64,000 nt of DNA from Hymenobacter sp. 15J16-1T3B (GCF_020711235.1 NZ_JAJFAV010000003.1:421918-485917); one strand, 5' to 3'; shown: positions 1 through 8,825, counted from the stretch's first letter. The notes: generated by a model from the letters alone, not told the origin. A program made the numbers and translations.

Positions 1-1
1 G

Positions 2-47
2 GCGCCCCGGCGGCAAGAACTTGTAGTCCTGCGCCGGGGCGCTTTTT
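2..47 (+). terminator. Hairpin terminator at window edge
   Basis: An 11-bp perfect inverted repeat (GCGCCCCGGCG at 2-12, complement at 32-42) is followed by five T. It would end a plus-strand gene lying left of the window; the APP1-type gene converges on it from the right. Confidence 0.75.
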
Positions 48-82
48 CCGTTGCGCACGCCTAGAAAGCGGCCCGGGTGCTG

Positions 83-1240
83 TTATTTGCCAGCGGCCAC
101 GTCGCCCGGGTCTTCGGGCGTGGCTTCGTCCTTCTGCTTCTCGGCTTCGACGGCGGGCACGGCTTCCACGAACACCAAGCCGGTGGCGGCGGCGTGCTCA
201 GCGGCGTGCACCGTGTCTTTTACGAGCAGCATTTCCACCTTGTCCTGGCGCAGCTCCTCGGCCACGCGCTGCACCATCACGGTGCGCTCGGGCAGGTTCA
301 CGTCGCGGATGTAGATGGCCAGCACCCGGCCGGGGTGGCGGCGCACCACTTCGCGGTAGATGTTGGCGTCTTCCTGGCCCGAGTCGCCGATGAGCACGAA
401 GGGCAGCTTGGGGTAGGTGAGCAGCAGGTTGTCGATTTCCTTGAGTTTGTGGCCGTGGTGGGCGGAGGCGTCGCCCGAGCTTTTGCGCTTCAGGGCCATG
501 TCGCGCAGCAGCAGCGGGCCGGGCGGAATGTCGTTGAGCGCCAGGAAGTCTTCGAGCAGGTCGTAGAGGTTCCAGGGCGAGCTGCTGACGTAGAAAAACG
601 GGTTGTTGCGCTTGCCGTTGCGGCCCAGCTGCAGCTGCCGGTAGAACTCGGCTACGCCCTTGAAGGGCAGGCGCGAGCGGGCGTTTCGCAGCAGCACCGT
701 GCGGGCCATGCGCAGCAAATCGGTGGCGGCGGTTTGAATGACCGTGTCGTCGAGGTCAGAGATGATGCCGTACTCCGCGTCGGCGGGGGGCACCAGCACG
801 GGGGCGTGCACGCTGCGGGTGGCGGGCAACGGGGCGGGCGCGTGCACCAGCTCCACCTCCACCGGGTGCCAGAGGAAATCCACCGCCGGGCTCAGCTGCC
901 GGGGCTCGATGTTGAGGGTGAAGTAGCCTTCCTCGTCGGTTACCACGGGGTGCTCGGTGCCGTCGCCGGGGCGGATGACGAGCTGGGCGCCGGGCATTTC
1001 CTGCGAATCAAAGCGGCGGTACATGTTCAGCAGGTTGTGCCAGCGCGAATCGGAGGGGTCCGGCTCGCCGATGCCTTTGTCGGTGAGCACGCGGCCCTTC
1101 ACGTAAAGGCGGTCGGGGGTGCCGTAGCTGCGGTAGGGCAACACCTGCACCTGGTGCAGCAGGCCCAGGCGGGTGCGGGCGCGGCGCAGCAGGTCGTCGG
1201 CGTTTTCGGCCAGGCCGCTGAGACGGTCGAAGAGGGACAT
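83..1240 (-). CDS. APP1-type (DUF2183) phosphatase domain protein
   Basis: This 385-residue protein matches the DUF2183/APP1 family, whose yeast member is a phosphatidate phosphatase. The HAD-like motif DLDDT (D162-T166) is followed by the conserved patterns FYVSSSPWNLYD and VLIGDSGQEDANIY, the family's second and later motifs. Residues 40-140 resemble the small beta domain usually found N-terminal to it. No signal peptide or membrane helix is visible, so it is probably cytoplasmic. The start was set at ATG 1240 (MSLFDRL); the open frame runs 16 codons further, but that stretch is poorly protein-like. The substrate in bacteria is not established. The C-terminal 30 residues are acidic and Ala/Glu-rich. 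Family call strong; lipid substrate is inference. Confidence 0.85.
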   Translation of the reverse strand: MSLFDRLSGLAENADDLLRRARTRLGLLHQVQVLPYRSYGTPDRLYVKGRVLTDKGIGEPDPSDSRWHNLLNMYRRFDSQEMPGAQLVIRPGDGTEHPVVTDEEGYFTLNIEPRQLSPAVDFLWHPVEVELVHAPAPLPATRSVHAPVLVPPADAEYGIISDLDDTVIQTAATDLLRMARTVLLRNARSRLPFKGVAEFYRQLQLGRNGKRNNPFFYVSSSPWNLYDLLEDFLALNDIPPGPLLLRDMALKRKSSGDASAHHGHKLKEIDNLLLTYPKLPFVLIGDSGQEDANIYREVVRRHPGRVLAIYIRDVNLPERTVMVQRVAEELRQDKVEMLLVKDTVHAAEHAAATGLVFVEAVPAVEAEKQKDEATPEDPGDVAAGK

Positions 1241-1330
1241 ATGCGAAGATTGGAAGAGGGAAGGTGCGAAAGTACACAACGGGGCCAAGGCCGGAACCGT
1301 TGGGTAATTTCCCCGCCTTTCCCCGTTGCC

Positions 1331-1876
1331 ATGCTTCGACGCCTACTTTGTATTCCGGTGCTGCTGCTGGGCGCGTGCGCCCCACGGCCCACCAGCACCC
1401 CCAGGGCCGCTCCGCCTGTGAGCCTGCAGATTCAGCCCTCCGCCGACACGGTATTCAACATCGTGTGGCTGCGCACGAGCCTGCGCAACCCGGGCCCCAG
1501 GCGCGTCTGGGTGGTGCAGCAGCCGGATTCCGTCAACCTGGTTTGCGCGGAGGGCGGGGCGTTTGTGCTGCTGGCCCTCTCGCCCGAGCGCGACTCCATG
1601 CAGTTTTGCGGGCCGTGCCAGGCCGCGGCCCCGGCAACGCGCAAACTGGTGCCTTTGGAACCTGGCGCGGAGCGCGTGACGTATCTGCGCGTCGATTTCA
1701 ACTACCTGTTTCCGCGGCGCGCCTTGGCGTCGGTGCAGCCCTGCGGCCGGTATTTCAACCGCACCGTGGGCGCCTACCAGTTGCGCGTGGCACCGGTGCA
1801 GGTGGCGCCCAGCCCGCGGGGCGGCCTGCTCGCAGTGCCCGCCAGCAACACCGTTACCATCCAGCGCAAACAATAA
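1331..1876 (+). CDS. Small lipoprotein of unknown function
   Basis: The 181-residue product starts with a short hydrophobic segment ending in the lipobox LLGAC, so it should be lipidated at Cys16 and anchored in the envelope. The rest is a beta-rich sequence with four cysteines after the lipobox and no domain I recognise. It starts at the ATG at 1331, 90 bp from the divergent phosphatase gene. Its stop codon lies inside the stem of a shared terminator with the convergent M48 gene. The larger open frame beginning far upstream is an antisense shadow of the phosphatase gene. Confidence 0.65.
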   Translation: MLRRLLCIPVLLLGACAPRPTSTPRAAPPVSLQIQPSADTVFNIVWLRTSLRNPGPRRVWVVQQPDSVNLVCAEGGAFVLLALSPERDSMQFCGPCQAAAPATRKLVPLEPGAERVTYLRVDFNYLFPRRALASVQPCGRYFNRTVGAYQLRVAPVQVAPSPRGGLLAVPASNTVTIQRKQ

Positions 1877-1906
1877 GGCCAGCCGCCCGGCGGGCAGCTG
1901 GCCTTA
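1873..1906. terminator. Bidirectional terminator
   Basis: Perfect 11-bp inverted repeat (ATAAGGCCAGC at 1873-1883, complement at 1896-1906) between the convergent lipoprotein and M48 genes; the left arm includes the lipoprotein stop codon. The T tract is weak on both strands. Confidence 0.6.
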
Positions 1907-1926
1907 TCATCAGGACGAAGTGCCGC

Positions 1927-2751
1927 TTACAGCAGCCCTTGCAGCTCGCGCAGGCCGCTGCTGTTCACCGTGCGGTTGCGGCAGTTCAGCTCGGTGGCTT
2001 TGGTTTGAATGGCCTGGATGCGGTTGTCCGGGTTGGGGTGGGTGCTCAGGAACTCGGGCGGGCTGGCCTGACCCTGGCTTTGGGCCTTGATAAAGAAGCC
2101 GGCCGCGCCGTCGCAGGCATAGTAGCCCGGGCCGTTCAGGTAGATGACCGAGTACTGGTCGGCTTCGTTTTCGAAGTCGCGGCTAAACTTCAGGGTGCCC
2201 AACCCGGCCAGGCCCGAGGCAATCTGCGAAGCGGTGCTCTCGCTGTTGCCCAGCGCCACGCTCAGCAGCAGCTGAATGCCGTACTGGTTTTGCAGCTGGC
2301 GCGAGGTGTGGCGGCGGTCGGCGTGGGCAATTTCGTGGCCCAGCACGCCGGCCAGCTGGCTTTCGTCGTCCAGGTACTTGATCAGGCCGGTAAACACGTA
2401 TATGTGCCCGCCGGGCGTCGCAAACGCGTTTTGCGTCGAGTCTTCCTTGATGATTTTCACGTCCCAGGCGAAATCATTGCGGTGCTGGATGTCCGAGGAG
2501 TTGAGCACGCGGTTGACCACGCCGTCGAGCAGCTGGTAGGCGCGGGCGTGGGTGCTGCGCTCCAGCAGCTTGCCCTGGGCACGGTAGGTGGAGTCGGTTT
2601 CGGCGGCTACCTGGTCGCCCAGGGCAATGTCGTCTTCGAGGCTGAAGAGAAGCGGGTTGCCTTCTTTGTCGGTGCAGGAAGAAGCGGCGAAACCCAGCGG
2701 CAGCGCCAGCGCGGCCAGCAGGCCAAAGCGGGAAAAAATGCGTTGAAACAT
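1927..2751 (-). CDS. M48-family metallopeptidase lipoprotein
   Basis: The zinc-binding HExxH motif is present as HEIAH (H139-H143), followed by ADRRH and, further on, the third ligand region FSRDFENEADQYSVIYL, which is the M48 pattern. The N-terminus is a signal peptide with a lipobox-like AASSC, suggesting a lipoprotein on the periplasmic side. At 274 residues it is the size of the small BepA/YfgC- or LoiP-type M48 peptidases, which work in outer-membrane protein quality control; that role is inferred. Start chosen at ATG 2751 because it begins the signal peptide; the frame stays open 32 codons upstream. Confidence 0.9.
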   Translation of the reverse strand: MFQRIFSRFGLLAALALPLGFAASSCTDKEGNPLLFSLEDDIALGDQVAAETDSTYRAQGKLLERSTHARAYQLLDGVVNRVLNSSDIQHRNDFAWDVKIIKEDSTQNAFATPGGHIYVFTGLIKYLDDESQLAGVLGHEIAHADRRHTSRQLQNQYGIQLLLSVALGNSESTASQIASGLAGLGTLKFSRDFENEADQYSVIYLNGPGYYACDGAAGFFIKAQSQGQASPPEFLSTHPNPDNRIQAIQTKATELNCRNRTVNSSGLRELQGLL

Positions 2752-3035
2752 GCGTGTTGAGTAGAAAGGTCGGGGGTGAAAACGGGCGGCTGAGCGGCCC
2801 AAAGAAAAAACGGTGCCAAACCCGCTTGGGGCCCGATACGCACGCAAGTAACGTCCGGTTGGGCCCTGCAGGCATATTCCGGGCCTAGCTCAGCCGTTTC
2901 CGGCGTCGTTTTCAGACCGATAATTTTTTGGTCGTTGGCGCGCTGCTGGCCCACGGCGGCCTGCGGGGCAGCCGCCACGGCGGCCCTTGCGTACACGGCT
3001 AAGCCCGGCTCCGGGCCCCTCAGCATTTCCGACCC

Positions 3036-4157
3036 ATGCCTACCGCCACCGGCGCCACCACCCCGCGCCTCAAAGTCCGCAAAAAGAAGCTGGTGCCCGT
3101 CGACGCCGACGCGCACGAGCTCTACAAAGACCCCGCCCGCCAGGCCGAGCTAGCCGGCCTGCGCTACTTCCCCGACACCAAACCGGGCTACGCGCGCCAG
3201 CTCGGCCGCAACGCCCATTTTCGCTACGTGGATAGCAAAGGCGCGGAAATCACCGACGAAAAAACGCTGGCCCGCATCCACAGCTTCGTGATTCCGCCGG
3301 CCTGGACGGACGTGTGGATTGCCCCGTCGGCCAACGCCCATTTGCAAGTGACGGGCCGCGACGCCAAGGGCCGCAAGCAGTACATCTACCACCCGCTCTG
3401 GGACCAGGCCCGCTCGCTGACCAAGTTCAGCCGCCTGCGCGCCTTCGGCGAACAGCTGGCCGAGCTGCGCCAGCGCCTGCAGCAGGACCTCAAGCGCCCC
3501 GGCCTCGACAAGCCGAAAGTGGTGGCCCTGGTGCTGACGTTGATGGACCAGTCGTTTATCCGCGTCGGCAACCGCGAGTACGCCAAGAAAAACAAGAGCT
3601 ACGGCCTGACAACCCTGCGCGACCGGCACGTGCAGGTCGATGGGGCCGACGTGCGCTTTGCCTTCGTGGGCAAGAAGGGCGTGGCCCACGACGTGACCCT
3701 GCACGACCGGAAACTGGCCCGCTTGGTGCAGAAATGCAAGGAAATTCCCGGCCAGCACCTCTTTCAGTATTACAACGCCGACGGGCAGCGCCAGGAGCTG
3801 GAGTCGGGCGACGTGAACGATTACCTGCGCGAGGTGACCGGCCTGCCGCTGTCGGCCAAGGACTTCCGCACCTGGGGCGGCACCGTGCGCATGGTGCAGT
3901 GCCTGGAGCAGGTGCTGCAGGCCGAGCCCGAGTTGCCCAAGGACAAGGTCATCAAGAAGGCCGTCAAAGACGTGGCCAAAGACCTCGGCAACACGCCCAC
4001 GGTGTGCAGCAAATATTACATTCACCCGCAGGTGGTGGAGCTGTTTCAGTCCGACAAGCTCATCGACTACCTGCGCCGCCACGACGCCGACCCGGCCGAC
4101 AACGACCAACTCAGCCCCACCGAGCACCTGGTCTTGGACATGCTCTCGACCGTTTAG
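3036..4157 (+). CDS. DNA topoisomerase IB (poxvirus/eukaryote type)
   Basis: A 373-residue type IB topoisomerase, which relaxes supercoils through a 3'-phosphotyrosine intermediate. The family pattern is clear: an N-terminal domain (PGYARQLGR, FVIPPAWTDVWI), the catalytic core with IRVGNREYAKKN and GLTTLRDRHV, an Arg-bearing FRTWGGT motif, and the C-terminal SKYYIHPQV containing the likely nucleophile Y328. The first ~20 residues are Thr/Pro- and Lys-rich. The enzyme occurs in scattered bacteria and is dispensable next to gyrase/topo IV. It is monocistronic, with an M48 gene upstream on the other strand and a repeat element downstream. Confidence 0.95.
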   Translation: MPTATGATTPRLKVRKKKLVPVDADAHELYKDPARQAELAGLRYFPDTKPGYARQLGRNAHFRYVDSKGAEITDEKTLARIHSFVIPPAWTDVWIAPSANAHLQVTGRDAKGRKQYIYHPLWDQARSLTKFSRLRAFGEQLAELRQRLQQDLKRPGLDKPKVVALVLTLMDQSFIRVGNREYAKKNKSYGLTTLRDRHVQVDGADVRFAFVGKKGVAHDVTLHDRKLARLVQKCKEIPGQHLFQYYNADGQRQELESGDVNDYLREVTGLPLSAKDFRTWGGTVRMVQCLEQVLQAEPELPKDKVIKKAVKDVAKDLGNTPTVCSKYYIHPQVVELFQSDKLIDYLRRHDADPADNDQLSPTEHLVLDMLSTV

Positions 4158-4194
4158 ACGGTAGAGCGCGTGCGTTTCAAACCGCTGAGGGAAT

Positions 4195-4403
4195 CGTCAT
4201 CCTGAGTGCAGCGAAGGACCTGCCTCACACCGCGCACCGCCATTGCCGCCGAAGCGCAGACGCTTAATTAAGCACATACACTACCTGAAAAGCGCAGCCA
4301 CCTCGCCCGGACGATTGAGCGTTGGTGGCTGCGCTGATTCGTTGGTACGGGGCCAGAGGAAGGTCCTTTGTCCTCGCTTGATATGCGACATGCTCAGGAC
4401 GAC
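4195..4403. repeat. REP/MITE-like element, family A, copy 1
   Basis: Outer arms GTCATCCTGAGTGCAGCGAA... (from 4196) and its imperfect complement ending CTCAGGACGAC at 4403 enclose a perfect inner inverted repeat AGCGCAGCCACC (4291-4302) / GGTGGCTGCGCT (4324-4335). The same two-level arrangement recurs at 30050-30225. No coding potential. It fills most of the gap between the topoisomerase IB gene and the next gene. Confidence 0.8.
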
Positions 4404-4426
4404 GTGCTGGTTTGCGCGGCTACCCA

Positions 4427-6013
4427 TCACCGGCCCGAGCCGTCCCGGTCGAAGGCGTGGGTGGCCACGCCGCTTTCGGTTTTGATTTTCAGCTCGGGCG
4501 CGGGCTCCACTTCGTTGTTGCGCTTGGTGTCGTAGAAGCGCGTTTTGCGGCGTAGCCCGGCCACGCGGGAGCTGTCGGCCACGGAGTCCTCGCCGGGGCC
4601 GCCGTAGATGTCGATGCGCGGGGAGCGGCGCACCTGCCCGCGGAGCACGAATTCGTCTTTGCCGCCGAGCCCGTGCAAGAGCACCCGCTTGGTTTCGGCG
4701 GGGTGGAAGGCGCGGCGGTAGAGCAGGGTTTCGGCTTTGTCGCGGCTGAAGACCGACACCACGGTCAGTGAGTCGCTTTGCCGCTCCACCACGAAGCGTT
4801 CCGGCTCGTCGGTGCCCGGCACCACCACTTCCTCGGCGTGCCGGCGGTAGAATTCGGCGGCGGCGGCCGGCAGCGTGGCCCGGCGGGCTTTGAGCGCCGC
4901 CACCAGGCGCGGCCCTTCCAGCCGGTACACCTCCGGCGGCAGCCGGCGCGCCGCCCGCTCGATGACCTCGTCGGTGAGGGCCTGCTGCAGCGAGGCGGCG
5001 GCGTCCAGGTACTGCGGGCGCGTCAGCTCGTTCAGAGCCCGCGAGTCGATAAAGTGCGCGTTGCGGGTGTAGCCGCCGATGCTCTGGTACGCGGGCCCAA
5101 ACGTGCGAAACTTGCGCACGGCCTTGCTCACCAGCCAGGAAATGACCCCGTCGTCGAAGCGGAAGAAGACCTGGTCCCGGTCGATGGGAATGGGGCGGTA
5201 GAGCGTGCGGGCCTCCTGCTGCACGGCCACCCAATCCCACTGGCCCTCGTGCCGGTCCCAGTCGCCCAGCCAGAGGTCGAGCAGGCGCGCGCGCAAAAAG
5301 GCGGGCTGGTCGAAGCGGTGGCGCCCGTCGCGGTAAATGGCTTCCAGCGCGTCGTCGCTTTCCATCAGGTCCTCGGCCCCGGGCCCAAACCCGGCGTTGA
5401 GGTTGTCCTTGCTTTCGTACTTTTCCTCCAGCAGCACCACTTTGCCCCGAAACCGCTCCGAGGCCTTGTCCAGCCCGGTTTCGTCGTTGCGAATGTAGAA
5501 GGGGCGGGGCTTGGTGTGCAGCACGCCGGCGGCTTGGGCCAAGGGCGGCACCACGAAGGCGCCGTAGGGCGTGCCGGCCGAGGTGGCGTCGCGCACCACG
5601 TTGAGGACGAAGGTGTGGCGCAGCACCTTGGGCAGGGTTTTGTAGGGGTCTTTGTCGAGGCTGCGCAGGGCGTAGGTGCGTCCGTCGGGGCCGTTGAGCG
5701 TCATGCTGGTGGTCTGAAAGCCGCCGCCCATTTTGCCGGGCTGCAGGCCGCCGGGCGCGGCGCGGCGCAAATCGAGTACGGGCAGGGTGACGGGCTGGGC
5801 CCAGGTGGCGCGGTAGTGCTGGCCGAAGAGCAACCGTCCCGGCCAGCCACGACGGTAGTGGCGGCCGGCCGTCACGCGGGCGCTGTCGGGGCCCACGGCG
5901 GCTTGGGCCGCCGCGTCCGGAATGCGGGCGTCGGGCTGAAAGAAGCGCTGGCGGGCGCAGCCGGCCGAAAGCAGGCCGAGCAGGAGCGCAGCGCCGGAAA
6001 CACAGCGCGTCAT
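4427..6013 (-). CDS. Lipoprotein with Fam20/HipA-like kinase motifs
   Basis: The 528-residue product has a signal peptide with lipobox LSAGC, so it should be an envelope lipoprotein. It belongs to a Bacteroidota family without an established function and is a paralogue of the divergent gene next door. Visible in it are a possible ATP-binding strand ending YALRSLDKD, a conserved Glu-rich VVLLEEKYESK, and the paired motifs LWLGDWDRHEGQW (D253, H255) and IPIDRDQVFFRFDDG (D278). These resemble the catalytic DRH and metal-binding DNG motifs of Fam20C and related HipA/PI4K-like kinases. Kinase activity is my inference. Start at ATG 6013 begins the signal peptide; the frame is open upstream. Confidence 0.75.
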   Translation of the reverse strand: MTRCVSGAALLLGLLSAGCARQRFFQPDARIPDAAAQAAVGPDSARVTAGRHYRRGWPGRLLFGQHYRATWAQPVTLPVLDLRRAAPGGLQPGKMGGGFQTTSMTLNGPDGRTYALRSLDKDPYKTLPKVLRHTFVLNVVRDATSAGTPYGAFVVPPLAQAAGVLHTKPRPFYIRNDETGLDKASERFRGKVVLLEEKYESKDNLNAGFGPGAEDLMESDDALEAIYRDGRHRFDQPAFLRARLLDLWLGDWDRHEGQWDWVAVQQEARTLYRPIPIDRDQVFFRFDDGVISWLVSKAVRKFRTFGPAYQSIGGYTRNAHFIDSRALNELTRPQYLDAAASLQQALTDEVIERAARRLPPEVYRLEGPRLVAALKARRATLPAAAAEFYRRHAEEVVVPGTDEPERFVVERQSDSLTVVSVFSRDKAETLLYRRAFHPAETKRVLLHGLGGKDEFVLRGQVRRSPRIDIYGGPGEDSVADSSRVAGLRRKTRFYDTKRNNEVEPAPELKIKTESGVATHAFDRDGSGR

Positions 6014-6179
6014 GCGGTCGGAGGGGAGCAGAGGTCTGGCATAGAATTCAGGTGTCCTTACGCAGCCGTGCCGGAAATGGTCGAACTTATCCGGCGTGGG
6101 CAACCGCCCCGGCGGCGCTGCGGTATAAGAGGCAGCTTTTCGGGTCGGGGCCGCCGCTGGCCCCACTACCGTTGCCGCT

Positions 6180-7778
6180 TTGCTGACCTTGCTACCCACT
6201 TCCCGTCTGTTGCTGCTGGCCCTGGGGCTGCCGGCTGCTTCGGCCCGTGCCCAAACGGCCGCCGCCCCGCCCGCCATTTCCGCCGATTCCATCGTGCACG
6301 TGGCCGCCGGCCCGCAGTACCGCCGCGGCTGGCTGCACCAGCTCATGTGGGGCTTTCACTACCGGCGGGAGTGGGCCACGCCCGTCACGGCGCCGGTATT
6401 CAACCTGCGCACGGCCGTGCCCGGCGGACTCAAGCCCGTGAAAGAGGGCGGCAGCTTTCAAACCCACAACCTGCGCTTGGTGGCCCCCGACGGCCGCCAG
6501 TACGTGCTGCGCTCCGTCGACAAAGATGCCACCGCCGCCCTGCCCGAAGACATGCGCAACGGCTGGATCGGGCGGCTGATGAAGGACCAGACCAGCGTCA
6601 TTCACCCCTACGGCGCCTACATCGTGCCGCCGCTGGCCCGGGCGGCCGGCGTGTACCACACCAACCCACGCCTGTACTACCTGCCCGATGACCCCGCCTT
6701 GGGCGAGTACCGGGCCGCTTTTGCCAACGCGCTGTACCTGTTCGAGGAGCGGCCCGAGGGCGACCAGCGCATGGTGCGCAGCTTCGGCGCCTCGGCCCAG
6801 GTGGTCAGCTCTAAGCACGCGTTTACCCAACTGGTGGCCTCGCCGCGGGTGCACGTCGACGCCCGCCACTACCTGCGCAGCCGCCTCTTTGATATGTGGC
6901 TGGGCGACTGGAGCCGGCGCGAAGATCAGTGGCGCTGGGCCGCCTTTCCGGGCCCCGACAGCACCACCGTGCTCCGGGCCATTCCGCGCGACCGGGACCA
7001 CGCCTTTTTCAAGTTCGACGACGGCGTCATCACGCGACTGGTCAGCTTCGTCAAAACCAATTACCAAACCTTCTCGCGCGACATCAAGCTGCACGACGTG
7101 GAGGGCCTGAACCGCGCCGCCCGGCCCATGGACAAGTCCCTGCTGGTGTATCTCTCGGAGCAGGATTTTCACCAGGTAGCCGATTCGCTGCGCCTTGCCC
7201 TCACCGATAAGGTCATTGCCGATGCCCTGCAGGTGTGGCCCAAGGAAGTGTACGCGCTGTCGGGCGAGGAATTTCAGCAGAAGCTGCAGAGCCGCCGCGA
7301 GCAGCTGCCGCGGGTGGCCGAGGAGTTTTACCGCCAGCTGGCCCGGGAGGTCGAAATACCCGGCACCGACGAGCCCGAGCGGTTCGTGGTGGAAGCTGCC
7401 GGCCCCTGGCAGGCCTGGGTGCGGGTGTACGCCCTGCGCCCCGACGGCCGCAACGGCCGCCTCATCGGCCAGCGCCTCTTCGACGCGCGCCAGACCGGCA
7501 CCGTCAGCCTCTACGGTCTCGGCGGCAACGACGAATTTCAGCTCGTGGGCCAGCCCGACCGGCGCCTGCGCATCCACATTTACGACGGCCAGGGCCAAGA
7601 CGTGGTGCAGCAGCTCCAAGTGCCACCGCGCGCCCTCAAAACGCGCGTCACCATCTACGATTCCGGCGACGGTAACCTGCTGAAAGTCGGCAAAGACCAA
7701 GTCGAGACCGAAGCCTACCAGCCCAAAGCCAACGAGTACGACGGCGCCGGCTGGTTGCTGCGGCACCGCCTGTACTGA
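6180..7778 (+). CDS. Exported paralogue, kinase-like fold with altered catalytic loop
   Basis: This 532-residue protein is homologous over its whole length to the neighbouring lipoprotein: shared blocks include RRGWLHQLMWG, GGSFQTHNLRL, YVLRSVDKD, YGAYIVPPLA and RDRDHAFFKFDDGVI. It carries a cleavable-looking signal peptide (LLLLALGLPAASARAQ) without a lipobox. At the putative catalytic loop it reads GDWSRREDQW, so the Asp and His of its sister are Ser245 and Arg247, while the DRD motif (D271) is kept. The only start that includes the signal peptide is TTG at 6180; no in-frame ATG lies between it and the next gene. The two genes are divergent, 166 bp apart. Confidence 0.75.
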   Translation: MLTLLPTSRLLLLALGLPAASARAQTAAAPPAISADSIVHVAAGPQYRRGWLHQLMWGFHYRREWATPVTAPVFNLRTAVPGGLKPVKEGGSFQTHNLRLVAPDGRQYVLRSVDKDATAALPEDMRNGWIGRLMKDQTSVIHPYGAYIVPPLARAAGVYHTNPRLYYLPDDPALGEYRAAFANALYLFEERPEGDQRMVRSFGASAQVVSSKHAFTQLVASPRVHVDARHYLRSRLFDMWLGDWSRREDQWRWAAFPGPDSTTVLRAIPRDRDHAFFKFDDGVITRLVSFVKTNYQTFSRDIKLHDVEGLNRAARPMDKSLLVYLSEQDFHQVADSLRLALTDKVIADALQVWPKEVYALSGEEFQQKLQSRREQLPRVAEEFYRQLAREVEIPGTDEPERFVVEAAGPWQAWVRVYALRPDGRNGRLIGQRLFDARQTGTVSLYGLGGNDEFQLVGQPDRRLRIHIYDGQGQDVVQQLQVPPRALKTRVTIYDSGDGNLLKVGKDQVETEAYQPKANEYDGAGWLLRHRLY

Positions 7779-7781
7779 CAA

Positions 7782-7841
7782 GTCCGCGGGGCCACCCGAA
7801 GCGCCCGACGATGAAGTCGGGCTTCGGGTGGACCCGCGGAC
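7782..7841. terminator. Long bidirectional hairpin terminator
   Basis: A ~20-bp stem (GTCCGCGGG at 7782-7790 plus CCACCCGAAGC, complements at 7821-7841) lies between the convergent kinase-like and MbnP-like genes. No strong T tract follows. Confidence 0.6.
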
Positions 7842-7915
7842 AGCTGGTAACGAAACCTTGGTTGCAACGCGGTCGGCTGCCGCAGGCGCCGGAAACCCGT
7901 AGCCCGGGCGCGGAC

Positions 7916-8677
7916 TTAGTTGCCGTGGATGTGGTCGATGCGAAACATGCCGGCGGCCAGGTTATCCGCGAGCTGCGCCGACGGCGCGTCGCCCGAGGCC
8001 GAGCTCATCTGGGCGAACCGCACCGGCTGGGGGCCGTCGAACAGCTTCAGCACGTTGGCTTTGAGGTGCATTTCGGGGGAGGCCCCCTCCTTGATGTGCA
8101 GTGCCGTGGTGCCCGCCGGCAGCGGCAAGGTGAGCGTGCGAATGTTATTATAGGGGTCCTCGAAGCCGGCAATATCGAAGAACAACCCGCCGTTGCCGGG
8201 CGCCTTGCTGGAGCTGCCGTTGAGGCGCAGGAAAATGTAGCCCGTTGTCCAGTTCCAGATCATCTGGTGGGCCGGGTCGAGGGCCCCGGTTTGCGCCCCG
8301 GCCGTGTTGCGCGGCGCGTCCACCCCGATGGTAATGCGCAGGGCGGTGTAGTCGCCCGCGGGCACATCTTTGATGGTCAGGTGCTGGGAGTCGGCTTGGG
8401 CCTGGTCGATGAGGTAGTAGCTTTCCGGTTCGGCCCACACCGAGCCGTCGGCGCGCACCAGTTGCACGTTGGTGAGGTAGTAGCGAAACTCCGTGACCTT
8501 AAAATCGTCGCCGGCCGCGGTCGTGTACGCCGTGTTGTACGCCAGCGTGCTGCTGCCCACCACGTTTTCCACGTGCATTTCTAGCTCGCCGGTTTCTTGC
8601 TGGGGCGTGACGTGCTTGTTTTCGCAGGCGGCCAGTAACAACAGGCCGGCGAGGGCAGGGTAGAGGATGGATTTCAT
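7916..8677 (-). CDS. MbnP-like copper-associated lipoprotein
   Basis: The 253-residue product has a signal peptide ending in LLAAC, hence a lipoprotein. The body matches the MbnP-like domain: an opening beta strand GELEMHVENVVGSSTL, then FKVTEFRYYLTNVQL, ITIGVDAPRNT, MIWNWTTGYIFLRLNG with its Trp-Asn-Trp, and the C-terminal FRIDHIHGN. MbnP proteins partner MbnH/MauG-like dihaem enzymes and have been linked to copper binding; no mbnH gene is nearby in this window, so the role here is open. ATG 8677 was preferred over a TTG two codons upstream. Confidence 0.85.
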   Translation of the reverse strand: MKSILYPALAGLLLLAACENKHVTPQQETGELEMHVENVVGSSTLAYNTAYTTAAGDDFKVTEFRYYLTNVQLVRADGSVWAEPESYYLIDQAQADSQHLTIKDVPAGDYTALRITIGVDAPRNTAGAQTGALDPAHQMIWNWTTGYIFLRLNGSSSKAPGNGGLFFDIAGFEDPYNNIRTLTLPLPAGTTALHIKEGASPEMHLKANVLKLFDGPQPVRFAQMSSASGDAPSAQLADNLAAGMFRIDHIHGN

Positions 8678-8756
8678 ACGCAAGGCGGCGGGTTGAGAGT
8701 TGCCGGAACACTACCCCACTCGCAAATCCTCGGCGCCAGGGTTGCCTTGGGTAAGA

Positions 8757-8825
8757 GTGAAATGGGCAAAAGCGAAGTTGCGAATGATTGGCCTCCGTTC
8801 ACAACTTCGCTTTTGCCCATTTCAC
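8757..8825. repeat. Perfect 24-bp inverted repeat
   Basis: Arms at 8757-8780 (beginning GTGAAATGGGCAAAAGC) and 8802-8825 are exact complements around a 21-nt loop. It sits just beyond the 3' end of the exonuclease/GIY-YIG gene and upstream of the MbnP-like gene. It may act as a terminator or mRNA-stabilising hairpin; a similar perfect 24-bp hairpin lies at 51487-51550. Confidence 0.8.

Noticed and set aside
77..1330. Plus-strand extension of the small lipoprotein gene
   Set aside because: It runs antisense through the APP1-type gene; the real product begins at the lipoprotein signal peptide at 1331.
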